Positions 25,869-33,403 of a stretch of DNA of 64,000 bases are shown here, piece after piece. The position numbers and the translations under genes are program-made. Every line of letters starts with the position of its first letter. Position 1 is the stretch's first letter. This stretch comes from Solimicrobium sp040544425. GTDB taxonomy: Bacteria; Pseudomonadota; Gammaproteobacteria; Burkholderiales; Burkholderiaceae_D. The notes under the pieces were generated by a model. It was not told the origin of the DNA, searched no databases, and saw only the letters and a program-made list of their open reading frames with translations. The stretch is from positions 1-64,000 of the forward strand of contig JBEONO010000019.1 of the NCBI GenBank assembly GCA_040544425.1, written 5' to 3'.

Positions 25869-26756
25869 TCAATCCGAACCCGGCGCTTTTTGTTCTTGAA
25901 GTTGCTTATTGAGGCGTTCCCGGATGTGGTCGGTATAAGCGGCACATGTCATTGGGCTATTCAGGAATGAACCAAGCTTCCCGGGTGTCCAACCACTGCC
26001 TTCAGGGTGTGGCGTTAGCACCAAATCACAAGATATAGACTGCATTACATCAAATCCATGCCGAAAATCTTCGACAATGTGCGGATAGCGTGGATTGTCT
26101 TTGAGTTTGTAACCCGGGGCAGTGAGGCTGTCGAGATAAGCGATGCGGATTGGTTGGTTTTCACGTTGATCGGTCCATGTCCAACTAATCGTGCCTGGCG
26201 TATGTGCAGGGGTAAAGTGAGCAGTGAGCACAACGCCTCCCAATTCGATTGTTTCCCCATCCATCAAGAATCGATCCGTTTTAGCTGGCGGGAAAGGATA
26301 TAGGTCTCCAAAATGAATATCACCTTTTCCTCCTCGTTCTAGCAGCGTTGCCGTTTCTGCATTCGTGGCAAGTTGGGCTCCTGTAACACGATGAATTTCA
26401 GCAAGAGGGCCGGCATGATCGAAATGGGCATGACTTAACAGTATCCACTTAAGGTCGTGGCTGGACACACCAAGTTGAGCCATATGGGTGAGCAACATTT
26501 TGGTTGCGCCGGGCAATCCTCCATCAATCAATATGGCTCCTTTTTTTGTTTTGATCAGCACGGCGCTCAGGCCTTCGCTACCGATATACCATGTGTGATC
26601 AGCGATCTGAAATGGAGTCACTGGCCGTCGCCAGTTTTCGGGCGAATTGAAACTATCTTGTATCAGCGGTTCGGCATTACTGTTTGCGGTCCGGTTTCGG
26701 CTCGGGCTATCGCTAGCAAAACAAGTTATTGAGAAAATGCAGAATAAAATTACCAT
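25869..26756 (-). CDS. Subclass B3-type metallo-beta-lactamase
   Basis: A metallo-beta-lactamase fold with HAHFDH, a second ligand region in FTPAHTPGTISWTW, typical of B3 enzymes, and a late ligand in TPHPEGSGW. Together these give the six zinc residues and the B3 HxHxDH pattern. The M38 start used here (ATG 26756) opens a clean signal peptide (MVILFCIFSITCFASDS); the frame is open to 26867 with an extra hydrophobic stretch and weaker ribosome sites in both cases. It sits in AT-rich DNA between direct repeats. Substrate range unknown; a non-lactam hydrolase is possible. Confidence 0.8.
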   Translation of the reverse strand: MVILFCIFSITCFASDSPSRNRTANSNAEPLIQDSFNSPENWRRPVTPFQIADHTWYIGSEGLSAVLIKTKKGAILIDGGLPGATKMLLTHMAQLGVSSHDLKWILLSHAHFDHAGPLAEIHRVTGAQLATNAETATLLERGGKGDIHFGDLYPFPPAKTDRFLMDGETIELGGVVLTAHFTPAHTPGTISWTWTDQRENQPIRIAYLDSLTAPGYKLKDNPRYPHIVEDFRHGFDVMQSISCDLVLTPHPEGSGWTPGKLGSFLNSPMTCAAYTDHIRERLNKQLQEQKAPGSD

Positions 26757-27226
26757 TAATTTTAGTGCGTTTAAATCTTTTTGATGATGTGCATTTGAGC
26801 GCTTACCGGTCAGTAAAAGAAACATCATCAACAAACAATTCCAACTGCTTTTTATTAGTGGTGTCATGATTCAATACGGTTATATTCGAACAGCGTTTAA
26901 TTATAAATACGCGATATAAAGTTGGAAAGTATTACATTGTTCGATTGAATTCTGCGCACGATTTGGCGCTGCTGAATCAAAATATACGGTTTGATGTTTC
27001 ATCGATAAACTCAGTGATTTTTGTGAGGAAGCGAAAAGTATCGCAACACAAAAATATTAGTCCTGATGTGAACATTGTCCGAATGTTGACCCATTGAATT
27101 ATTTTTGTGTTCGTTTCAATTTACCTCGTTTGAAATCTTGAGTTTCGCCGGGTACCCAACCTAGCCCAACCCGACACAGGCGTAGCGATCGCCTGTTATA
27201 AATCGAACCCCGATTGTTGTTATTGA
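26757..27226. other. Intergenic region, AT-rich, 470 bp
   Basis: A divergent region between the metallo-beta-lactamase and the killer toxin. If the longer beta-lactamase start (26867) is used, the gene-free part is 359 bp. A stretch around 27140-27180 (caacctagcccaacccgac) resembles the short GC-rich intergenic repeats scattered in many proteobacteria; I cannot confirm this. Otherwise no gene is visible. Confidence 0.5.
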
Positions 27227-27242
27227 GTAGCTTATAAGCTAC
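27227..27242. promoter_or_regulatory. Palindromic operator of the killer/antidote operon
   Basis: GTAGCTTATAAGCTAC is a perfect 16-bp palindrome ending nine bases before the toxin ATG at 27252. Position and symmetry fit an operator bound by the antidote protein to repress its own promoter. Confidence 0.7.
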
Positions 27243-27251
27243 AATTTCGCA

Positions 27252-27575
27252 ATGTTTGAACTTCTTCGATATCAACGAGCAGATGGGTGCGAGCCTATAA
27301 CCGAGTGGCTCAATGCTATGCATGACAAAGTTGCGCAAGCCCGGATTCGTATTCGCCTTCGCCAGATAGAAGCCGGTAATTTCGGGGATTGTGAATCAGT
27401 CGGAGAAGGGGTAATGGAACTGCGTGTGCACATTGGGGCAGGGCATCGCTTGTACTTTGGCCGACATGGAAAGTCCGTTGTATTGCTTCTCTGTGGTGGT
27501 GATAAACGCAGCCAGTCAGCCGATATAAAATACGCCAAGGCACTTTGGAAAGAATGGAAAGGGAGGCAAAAATGA
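27252..27575 (+). CDS. RelE/ParE-family killer toxin (addiction module)
   Basis: 107 residues resembling the addiction-module killer family: MFELLRYQRADGCEPITEWL, AQARIRIRLRQIEAGNFGD, MELRVHIGAGHRLYFGR and VVLLLCGGDKRSQSADI. Family members usually cleave mRNA at the ribosome. It is placed first in the operon, opposite to the usual antitoxin-first order but normal for this family. It overlaps the antidote as ATGA. Confidence 0.88.
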   Translation: MFELLRYQRADGCEPITEWLNAMHDKVAQARIRIRLRQIEAGNFGDCESVGEGVMELRVHIGAGHRLYFGRHGKSVVLLLCGGDKRSQSADIKYAKALWKEWKGRQK

Positions 27576-27901
27576 ATAAATTGAAAGGTGCCATTTCGCA
27601 CCATGAGCGAGAAGTGGCCGAGTTAAGTGCAGATCATGAATTGGCCGTGGCATATTTAAAAACGGCCATGGAATCACTCGATAATCCCGATGATCGTGCC
27701 GCCGGACTATTGGCACTGCGGACCGTTGCCGAAGCTTATGGCGGATTGGCACATGTGGCGATCGAAGCAGGTATCAGTCGCGAATCCCTGTATCGGGCCT
27801 TGTCACCAAAAGGTAACCCTACATTAAAAACACTACTCGCAATTCTTAAGACGGTCGGATTGAGGTTATCGGTTGAATCTGATCGACAGGTTCATGTGTG
27901 A
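27572..27901 (+). CDS. Addiction-module antidote protein
   Basis: 109 residues with a C-terminal helix-turn-helix (HVAIEAGISRESLYRALSPK, NPTLKTLLAILKTVGL) of the family that pairs with RelE/ParE-type killers. A strong GGGAGG site lies five bases before ATG 27572, which overlaps the toxin stop. It should neutralise the toxin and bind the upstream palindrome. Confidence 0.88.
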   Translation: MNKLKGAISHHEREVAELSADHELAVAYLKTAMESLDNPDDRAAGLLALRTVAEAYGGLAHVAIEAGISRESLYRALSPKGNPTLKTLLAILKTVGLRLSVESDRQVHV

Positions 27902-27996
27902 ACTGGTCAATCAATTTTTACTCAGTTCTTGAAAAGCACCCTGACATGTCCAAAAAATCGAAGCCGTTCAAATTGTGGCCAATGAGCTGAACAAAC

Positions 27997-28089
27997 TTCA
28001 GCAAAGCTTAATATAGATCAAGCATCGGGCCTTAAAACCTACATATTATATGCATGTTTTAGCGATACCACTTCGCAAGACATTCACAT
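27997..28089. repeat. Right direct repeat, overlapping the nirK promoter
   Basis: This copy of the islet repeat (27997-28013 and 28061-28089) contains a 47-bp interior with the FNR-type site and -10, which the left copy at 25735-25779 lacks. The arrangement suggests duplication or insertion at the nirK leader. Confidence 0.8.
28008..28049 (+). promoter_or_regulatory. FNR/NNR-type promoter of nirK
   Basis: TTAAT-ATAG-ATCAA (28008-28021) differs from the FNR/Anr consensus at one base. TATTAT at 28044-28049 places the start near 28056, which puts the box centre at -41.5, exactly the class II position. It lies about 90 bp before the nirK start. The FNR-family regulator itself is not in the window. 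Confidence 0.7.
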
Positions 28090-28109
28090 AACAAACAGGG
28101 ATGACGGTC

Positions 28110-29585
28110 ATGAAACTGTATTCAATGCTGCTTCGATTAGCTGGTATATCAATAATGTTCTGTTCCGCGAGCCAGGCTGCGCCGCCGCCCAAATTAAGCG
28201 GTGACTTCGGTCCGCCGCAGGGTGAGCCGATTCATGCCGTGCTGACCAGTCCGCCCAATGTCCCCGCGCCGCTGCATCGCAATTATCCGGCCAAAGTGAT
28301 TGTCGAACTGGAAGTCATTGAGCACGAAAAAGAGATTTCCGAAGGTGTGAAGTACGTATTCTGGACTTTTGGCGGCACCGTGCCGGGCAGTTTTATCCGG
28401 GTGCGTCAGGGCGATACCGTTGAATTCCATCTCAAAAATAATCCCGGCAATAAAATGCCGCACAACATCGACCTGCATGGTGTGACCGGACCAGGCGGTG
28501 GTGCTGCGTCCAGTTTTACCGCGCCGGGACACGAATCGCAATTTACCTTCAAGGCACTCAACGAAGGGATCTACGTCTATCACTGCGCGACCGCCCCGGT
28601 CGGCATGCATATCGCCAACGGCATGTATGGTCTGATGCTGGTTGAACCTCCCGAAGGATTGACACCGGTTGATCATGAGTATTACGTGATGCAGGGCGAC
28701 TTTTATACCAGTGGCAAATACCGTGAAAAAGGTTTGCAGCCGTTTGATATGGACAAGGCCATCGATGAACGTCCGACCTATGTGCTGTTTAATGGCGCAG
28801 AAGGCTCCATGACCGGTGACAAGGCGCTGACCGCCAAGACTGATCAGAAAATCCGCTTATTTGTTGGCAATGGCGGTCCGAATCTGGTCTCAAGCTTTCA
28901 CGTCATCGGTGCGATCTTTGACAAGGTGCGCTATGAAGGCGGAACCAATGTGCAGAAAAACGTCCAGACTACCCTGATCCCCTCCGGTGGCGCGGCGGTG
29001 GTGGAGTTTCAGACCAAGGTACCGGGCAGTTATGTGCTGGTTGACCACTCGATTTTCCGGGCCTTTAACAAGGGCGCACTGGCGATTTTAAAAGTGGATG
29101 GTCCGGCCAAAAAAGATATTTATTCCGGCAAGGAACTCGATTCGGTGTATCTGGGTGATCGTGCCCAGGCCAACCTGGCCAGCGTCAGCGTGGCGACCAA
29201 GGCGGCAGCCAGTGGCACCTTGACCCTGCAGGATCAGATCAATGCCGGTCGAGACCTGTTCGCCGGAACCTGCTCAGTTTGTCATCAAGCTAACGGTGCC
29301 GGCCTGTCCGGAGTATTTCCACCGCTGGCCAAATCTGATTTTCTGAACAGTGATCCGCGCCGCGCCGTGGGTGTCGCGCTGCACGGACTGACCGGCAAGG
29401 TCACCGTCAACGGCAATGAATACAATTCCGTGATGCCGCCGATGAGTCAGCTGAACGACGACGAGGTCGCCAATATCCTGACCTATGTGTTGAACAGTTG
29501 GGACAACAAGGGCGGACGCGTCGATGCCGATACCGTGAAAGCCGAAAGGGCCAAAGCGGCAGCACCAGCGGCTGGTGGACACTAG
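28110..29585 (+). CDS. nirK: Copper-containing nitrite reductase NirK with C-terminal cytochrome c domain
   Basis: Reduces nitrite to nitric oxide in the periplasm. A signal peptide (to about residue 24) precedes two cupredoxin domains. Type 1 copper ligands are visible as His 118 (MPHN), Cys 159, His 167 and Met 172 (YHCATAPVGMHIANGM); type 2 ligands as His 123 (DLHG) and His 158, with a third in the second domain. A heme c domain follows, with CSVCH (Cys 388-His 392) and VMPPMSQL supplying the distal Met. Such fusions take electrons directly from the respiratory chain. ATG 28110 has AGGG nine bases upstream; the ATG at 28101 abuts it. Confidence 0.95.
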   Translation: MKLYSMLLRLAGISIMFCSASQAAPPPKLSGDFGPPQGEPIHAVLTSPPNVPAPLHRNYPAKVIVELEVIEHEKEISEGVKYVFWTFGGTVPGSFIRVRQGDTVEFHLKNNPGNKMPHNIDLHGVTGPGGGAASSFTAPGHESQFTFKALNEGIYVYHCATAPVGMHIANGMYGLMLVEPPEGLTPVDHEYYVMQGDFYTSGKYREKGLQPFDMDKAIDERPTYVLFNGAEGSMTGDKALTAKTDQKIRLFVGNGGPNLVSSFHVIGAIFDKVRYEGGTNVQKNVQTTLIPSGGAAVVEFQTKVPGSYVLVDHSIFRAFNKGALAILKVDGPAKKDIYSGKELDSVYLGDRAQANLASVSVATKAAASGTLTLQDQINAGRDLFAGTCSVCHQANGAGLSGVFPPLAKSDFLNSDPRRAVGVALHGLTGKVTVNGNEYNSVMPPMSQLNDDEVANILTYVLNSWDNKGGRVDADTVKAERAKAAAPAAGGH

Positions 29586-30380
29586 ATGTACCCACGGCTG
29601 ATGCTGTTGGCGGCCCTGGCTCTGGCCGGGTCGGCGTGGGCTGCTGAAGTTCCAATCCCGGCCCGGTATGTGTCGATCCCAGCCGGCACCTTGATCAGCG
29701 TTCTGTCGAATTCGTCCGACAACAAGCCGATCCGGATCGAATCATTTCAATTGCGCGCAATGCCGGTGACCAATGCCGAATTTCTGACCTTTGTAAGCGC
29801 CCATCCGGAGTGGCAACGCGAGCAGGTTGCGCCGGTATTTGCCGACGCCAGCTATCTGCATAACTGGCGCACTGGCACCGATTATGGTGACGCGGCCAGA
29901 CAGCCTGTGACCAATGTCAGCTGGTTTGCCGCCCAGGCTTACTGCGAAAGCGAAGCTGCGCGCCTGCCAGCCTGGTATGAATGGGAATATGTCGCGGCCG
30001 CCGATGCAGGCCACGCGGATGCCCGCAAAGATCCGGCCTGGCGTGCCAGGATACTGGCCTGGTATGACAAGCCGGGCAGTCTGCATGCCGACGTCGGTGG
30101 CGCGGCAAACTATTATGGTGTGCGCGATATGCATGGTCTGATCTGGGAATGGGTCGATGATTTCAATGCCCTGTTTATCAGCGCGGACAGCCGCAACCAG
30201 GGTGATCCGGATAAATTGAAATTTTGCGGTGCCGGTGCACTCAGTCTGCAAGACAAAGAAAATTTCGCCATCCTGATGCGCATTGCGCTGTTGTCATCAC
30301 TGGCCGGTTCGGACACCACCAACAACCTCGGGTTTCGCTGCGCACGCAACCCGGCACTCACGAACGAAGCGACCAAATGA
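29586..30380 (+). CDS. nirV: NirV-like formylglycine-generating-enzyme family protein
   Basis: A signal peptide (to about 19, AWAAE) precedes an SUMF1-type fold: RYVSIPAG, RAMPVTNAEFLTFV, QPVTNVSWFAAQAYCESEAA, LPAWYEWEYVAAA, DMHGLIWEWVDDF and LGFRCAR. The family includes NirV, which accompanies nirK in many denitrifiers and whose role is unclear. It starts right after the nirK stop and overlaps the Sco gene. Confidence 0.85.
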   Translation: MYPRLMLLAALALAGSAWAAEVPIPARYVSIPAGTLISVLSNSSDNKPIRIESFQLRAMPVTNAEFLTFVSAHPEWQREQVAPVFADASYLHNWRTGTDYGDAARQPVTNVSWFAAQAYCESEAARLPAWYEWEYVAAADAGHADARKDPAWRARILAWYDKPGSLHADVGGAANYYGVRDMHGLIWEWVDDFNALFISADSRNQGDPDKLKFCGAGALSLQDKENFAILMRIALLSSLAGSDTTNNLGFRCARNPALTNEATK

Positions 30381-30955
30381 AAAAAATCTGGCTACTCGCG
30401 CTGATGCTGGCCCTGAACTGTCAGGCCGACAGCGTCACACCAAACAGCTTACCGATTCCGGGTAATTCGATTTACCAGCTAACGGGCAAATTTACCAATC
30501 AGGATGGTCATGTCTTTACGCTTGCAGAGCAACGCGGCAAACCGGTCATCATCAGCATGTTTTATAACTCCTGCCAGTTCGTCTGCCCGATGTTGATCGA
30601 TACGATACAGGCCACGGAAGACAGCCTTAATGCAGAACAGCGCGCCCGGGTGTCAGTCATACTGGTCACCTTTGATCCGGGCCGCGACAGCGTGGCGGTA
30701 CTCAAATCGATCGCAGGCAAACGGCATCTGGACCCAGCCCAATGGACACTGGCACGCACCGATGCCACAGTCGTGCGCAAACTTGCGGCTTTGTTGGGGA
30801 TTCAGTACAAGCTGCTGGAGAACGGCGACTACAACCACAGTACGGCCTTGGTGCTGCTGGATGGCCGGGGACGAATCCTGGGCAGCACCAGTCAGATTGG
30901 AGAAGTCAGTCCGGAATTCAAGAAACTGGTGCAGCAGGCGGCCGAGCTTAAATAA
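30377..30955 (+). CDS. SCO1/SenC-family copper protein
   Basis: A signal peptide (to about 17) precedes a thioredoxin-like fold with the copper-binding CxxxC in SCQFVCP (Cys 66, Cys 70) and the conserved His in GDYNHSTALVLLD. Sco proteins deliver copper, usually to cytochrome oxidase; in a nirK operon the likely client is the nitrite reductase. The ATG overlaps the nirV stop as ATGA, so the three genes are probably one operon. Confidence 0.87.
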   Translation: MKKIWLLALMLALNCQADSVTPNSLPIPGNSIYQLTGKFTNQDGHVFTLAEQRGKPVIISMFYNSCQFVCPMLIDTIQATEDSLNAEQRARVSVILVTFDPGRDSVAVLKSIAGKRHLDPAQWTLARTDATVVRKLAALLGIQYKLLENGDYNHSTALVLLDGRGRILGSTSQIGEVSPEFKKLVQQAAELK

Positions 30956-31089
30956 AAATTTGCCCGGTTCTTGACAAGCAGCCCAAAAAATCTAAATTGA
31001 CTCTATCAGCCGACATGGCTGTGGATGGTCATGGCGCAGCCATTGAGGCTGACGGATACGATCCTGACCGGCTTGATGAGGACACCATC

Positions 31090-32718
31090 TTGAATAAATT
31101 AACTTTTCGCCAAAAATTGTGGGTGCCGTTGGTCTGCAGCCTCCTGTGTATCACGTCGATATTTATTTTTGATGCATTTCAGACACGCAATATACGCATC
31201 GAGGAGCGCTCCAACTCTTTACACAACGTCGCTGACATTGCGGTTGGCACCTTGAAACTGCTGGATGAGAAAGTCCAATCTGGTGCCCTGACCAAGGATG
31301 AGGCACAGAAGCTGGGCAAGGAACTCATCAAAAGTTTCCGGTTCGGCAAGGATAGTTACATGACTGTCAGTAAAGGCACGATTTCGGTCATGCACCCGAT
31401 CAAGCCTGAACTGATTGGTACGGACCTGGTGGATATGAAAGATCCGAACGGACTGTATGTTTATCGGGAGATTGACAGAATCGGTCACAATCCGGAGGGC
31501 GGTGGTTTCTTTCGCTATCAGTGGTCTCGCCCTGGTTCAACGCAACCGGTAGACAAACTCAGTCGTGTCTCCCACTTCGCATCCTGGGACTGGGACCTGA
31601 CCACTGGTGTGTATATGGACGACATTGACGATGTCTTTTGGAAGACGATCCTGAAATCTGGCGGTGTGCTGGCCGCATTGTGTGTGGGGCTGGTACTGAT
31701 TGTCAAAGTTGTCAACCGCAGTCTGCGCCATACAATCGGCGGCGATCCGGAATACGCCAGCGAAGTGGCCCAGCGCATCTCACAGTCTGACCTGAGCGTT
31801 GACGTGCTAACCCACGAAACCGACCATTCCAGCATTTTGTTTGGCATGAAAACCATGCAGCAACGCCTGGTCAATACCATCGCGGAAATCCGCCGCAGTG
31901 CCGATACGATCGCCATTGCCTCGTCGGAAATCGCCTCCGGCAATATGGATCTGTCGAGTCGCACTGAATCGCAGGCCAGTTCACTGGAAGAAACCTCGGC
32001 CTCAATGGAGCAGTTGACCTCGACCGTCAAACAAAATGCCGACAATGCCGTGGAAGCGAACAAACTGGTTTTATCGGCATCGGCGGTGGCTGAGCAGGGT
32101 GGCCGCGCGGTTGCGCAGGTGGTGCAGACCATGGATACGATTAACGCGTCTGCCAAAAAGATCGTCGACATCATCAGCGTGATTGATGGCATTGCCTTTC
32201 AAACCAATATTCTGGCCTTGAACGCTGCGGTAGAGGCCGCAAGAGCCGGTGAGCAGGGCCGGGGATTTGCAGTCGTGGCGTCGGAAGTGCGCAATCTTGC
32301 CCAACGCTCGGCGGGCGCGGCCAAGGAAATCAAGGAGCTGATCAATACTTCGGCGCATAACATCGAAGTAGGCAGCGCGCTGGTGGCCGAGGCGGGTAGC
32401 ACGATGCAAAAAGTGGTCGAGAGCGTCTCGCGGGTAACGGATATCATGGCCTCGATTACCGATGCATCACGCGAGCAAAGCACCGGCATCGGGCACGTCG
32501 GTCAGGCCATTACCGAAATGGATACCATGACCCAGCAAAATGCTGCACTGGTTGAACAGGCTGCCGCAGCAGCAGCCAATATGCAGGAACAGGCAGCAGC
32601 TTTGGCGCAATTGGTAGCGCGTTTCCGGCTCAGTGGCACAAATGATTCTGCGCTTGTAAACCGGCCCGTTTCCCGATCCGGCGGGGCAGCGGGGCAAAGG
32701 GTTGCCCTGCCAGGATAA
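31090..32718 (+). CDS. Methyl-accepting chemotaxis protein with single-Cache sensor
   Basis: TTG 31090 has GAGG eight bases upstream and begins NKLTFRQKLWVPL, the common start of such receptors; the frame is open upstream with an ATG at 31015, which would add 25 acidic residues. Layout: membrane helix (about 10-30), Cache_2-type periplasmic domain (about 35-185, RFGKDSYMTVSKGT, SWDWDLTTGVYMDD), membrane helix (about 195-215), HAMP-like region and signalling domain with DGIAFQTNILALNAAVEAAR. No CheB/R-binding pentapeptide ends the protein. Ligand unknown. Confidence 0.88.
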   Translation: MNKLTFRQKLWVPLVCSLLCITSIFIFDAFQTRNIRIEERSNSLHNVADIAVGTLKLLDEKVQSGALTKDEAQKLGKELIKSFRFGKDSYMTVSKGTISVMHPIKPELIGTDLVDMKDPNGLYVYREIDRIGHNPEGGGFFRYQWSRPGSTQPVDKLSRVSHFASWDWDLTTGVYMDDIDDVFWKTILKSGGVLAALCVGLVLIVKVVNRSLRHTIGGDPEYASEVAQRISQSDLSVDVLTHETDHSSILFGMKTMQQRLVNTIAEIRRSADTIAIASSEIASGNMDLSSRTESQASSLEETSASMEQLTSTVKQNADNAVEANKLVLSASAVAEQGGRAVAQVVQTMDTINASAKKIVDIISVIDGIAFQTNILALNAAVEAARAGEQGRGFAVVASEVRNLAQRSAGAAKEIKELINTSAHNIEVGSALVAEAGSTMQKVVESVSRVTDIMASITDASREQSTGIGHVGQAITEMDTMTQQNAALVEQAAAAAANMQEQAAALAQLVARFRLSGTNDSALVNRPVSRSGGAAGQRVALPG

Positions 32719-33072
32719 CTATTTCTCGTTGGGCTGATCCGATCCCGTCCAGCTCAGCCCGGGAAACAGGGAGAACTGTTTCAAAAACCAGTTGGTCTGT
32801 TCGAGCAACAGATTCTGCGACTGGATCATGGCCTGCTCAAACATGGCGGCCGGGGCAGTTCCCTCGAAATCATGCGATTGAATTTGCCCGTCTTTCAGCT
32901 CGACCCGTTTTGATTTGACCTGCGTGAGGCCGTCTGAAGACAGACGCAGCTCGTGCTGCGCGTAGGTGAACTGAACAAACGGGTTGAGCGCCCACGGTGT
33001 GTTGATACGTTCGAGCGGCGTATCAGCTGTGGTAAGTGGTGTTGGCTTGGATTTTGCGGGGAGATTTTTCAT
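32719..33072 (-). CDS. Hypothetical protein (117 aa)
   Basis: I do not recognise this protein. It has an N-terminal Pro/Thr/Lys-rich stretch and a helical C-terminal half (AMFEQAMIQSQNLLLEQTNW) without a membrane segment. ATG 33072 is chosen because GAGG lies six bases upstream; ATGs at 33075, 33084 and 33087 also exist. It is the last of four minus-strand genes (response regulator, chemoreceptor, small protein, this one) and converges with the previous chemoreceptor at zero distance. Confidence 0.55.
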   Translation of the reverse strand: MKNLPAKSKPTPLTTADTPLERINTPWALNPFVQFTYAQHELRLSSDGLTQVKSKRVELKDGQIQSHDFEGTAPAAMFEQAMIQSQNLLLEQTNWFLKQFSLFPGLSWTGSDQPNEK

Positions 33073-33181
33073 CATTGGCCTCATCAAACAGTTGTCCGGG
33101 CCATTATTTTACGACAAGGCAGGGGCCAGGCAAACCTGGCTCATTTTTTACGAGCAGATAAAGCAAAGAAACCGACCGTGG

Positions 33182-33373
33182 CTATTTCCTTGCTTTGTCC
33201 AGTATCTCGACGGCAACGCCATTAATATCAATACGCCGCTGTGCATCAACTAAAAAAGCCAGTTCGTGCATGACAGCCGACAGCCTCACTAATTTGTCAC
33301 GCATATCAATCAAGGCATTGACCGCCCTGGTTTCCAAAATATCCGACTCAAAATTCGACCGTAACCTGTCCAT
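33182..33373 (-). CDS. Small helical protein (63 aa)
   Basis: ATG 33373 has GGAG six bases upstream. The product (DRLRSNFESDILETRAVNAL, VRLSAVMHELAFLVDAQRR) is predicted helical and unrecognised. It lies 30 bp after the chemoreceptor and is probably co-transcribed. No membrane segment. Confidence 0.55.
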   Translation of the reverse strand: MDRLRSNFESDILETRAVNALIDMRDKLVRLSAVMHELAFLVDAQRRIDINGVAVEILDKARK

Positions 33374-33403
33374 AAAACACTCCGCTCCGGCGCCCGGGGC
33401 CAA

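Noticed and set aside
27099..27338. 79-codon minus-strand frame across the islet spacer
   Set aside because: Overlaps the toxin start and looks like low-complexity intergenic repeat translation; no start signal.
25780..27990. Integron cassette or insertion sequence around the beta-lactamase
   Set aside because: No attC-like site, integrase or transposase is seen; only the flanking repeats support transfer.
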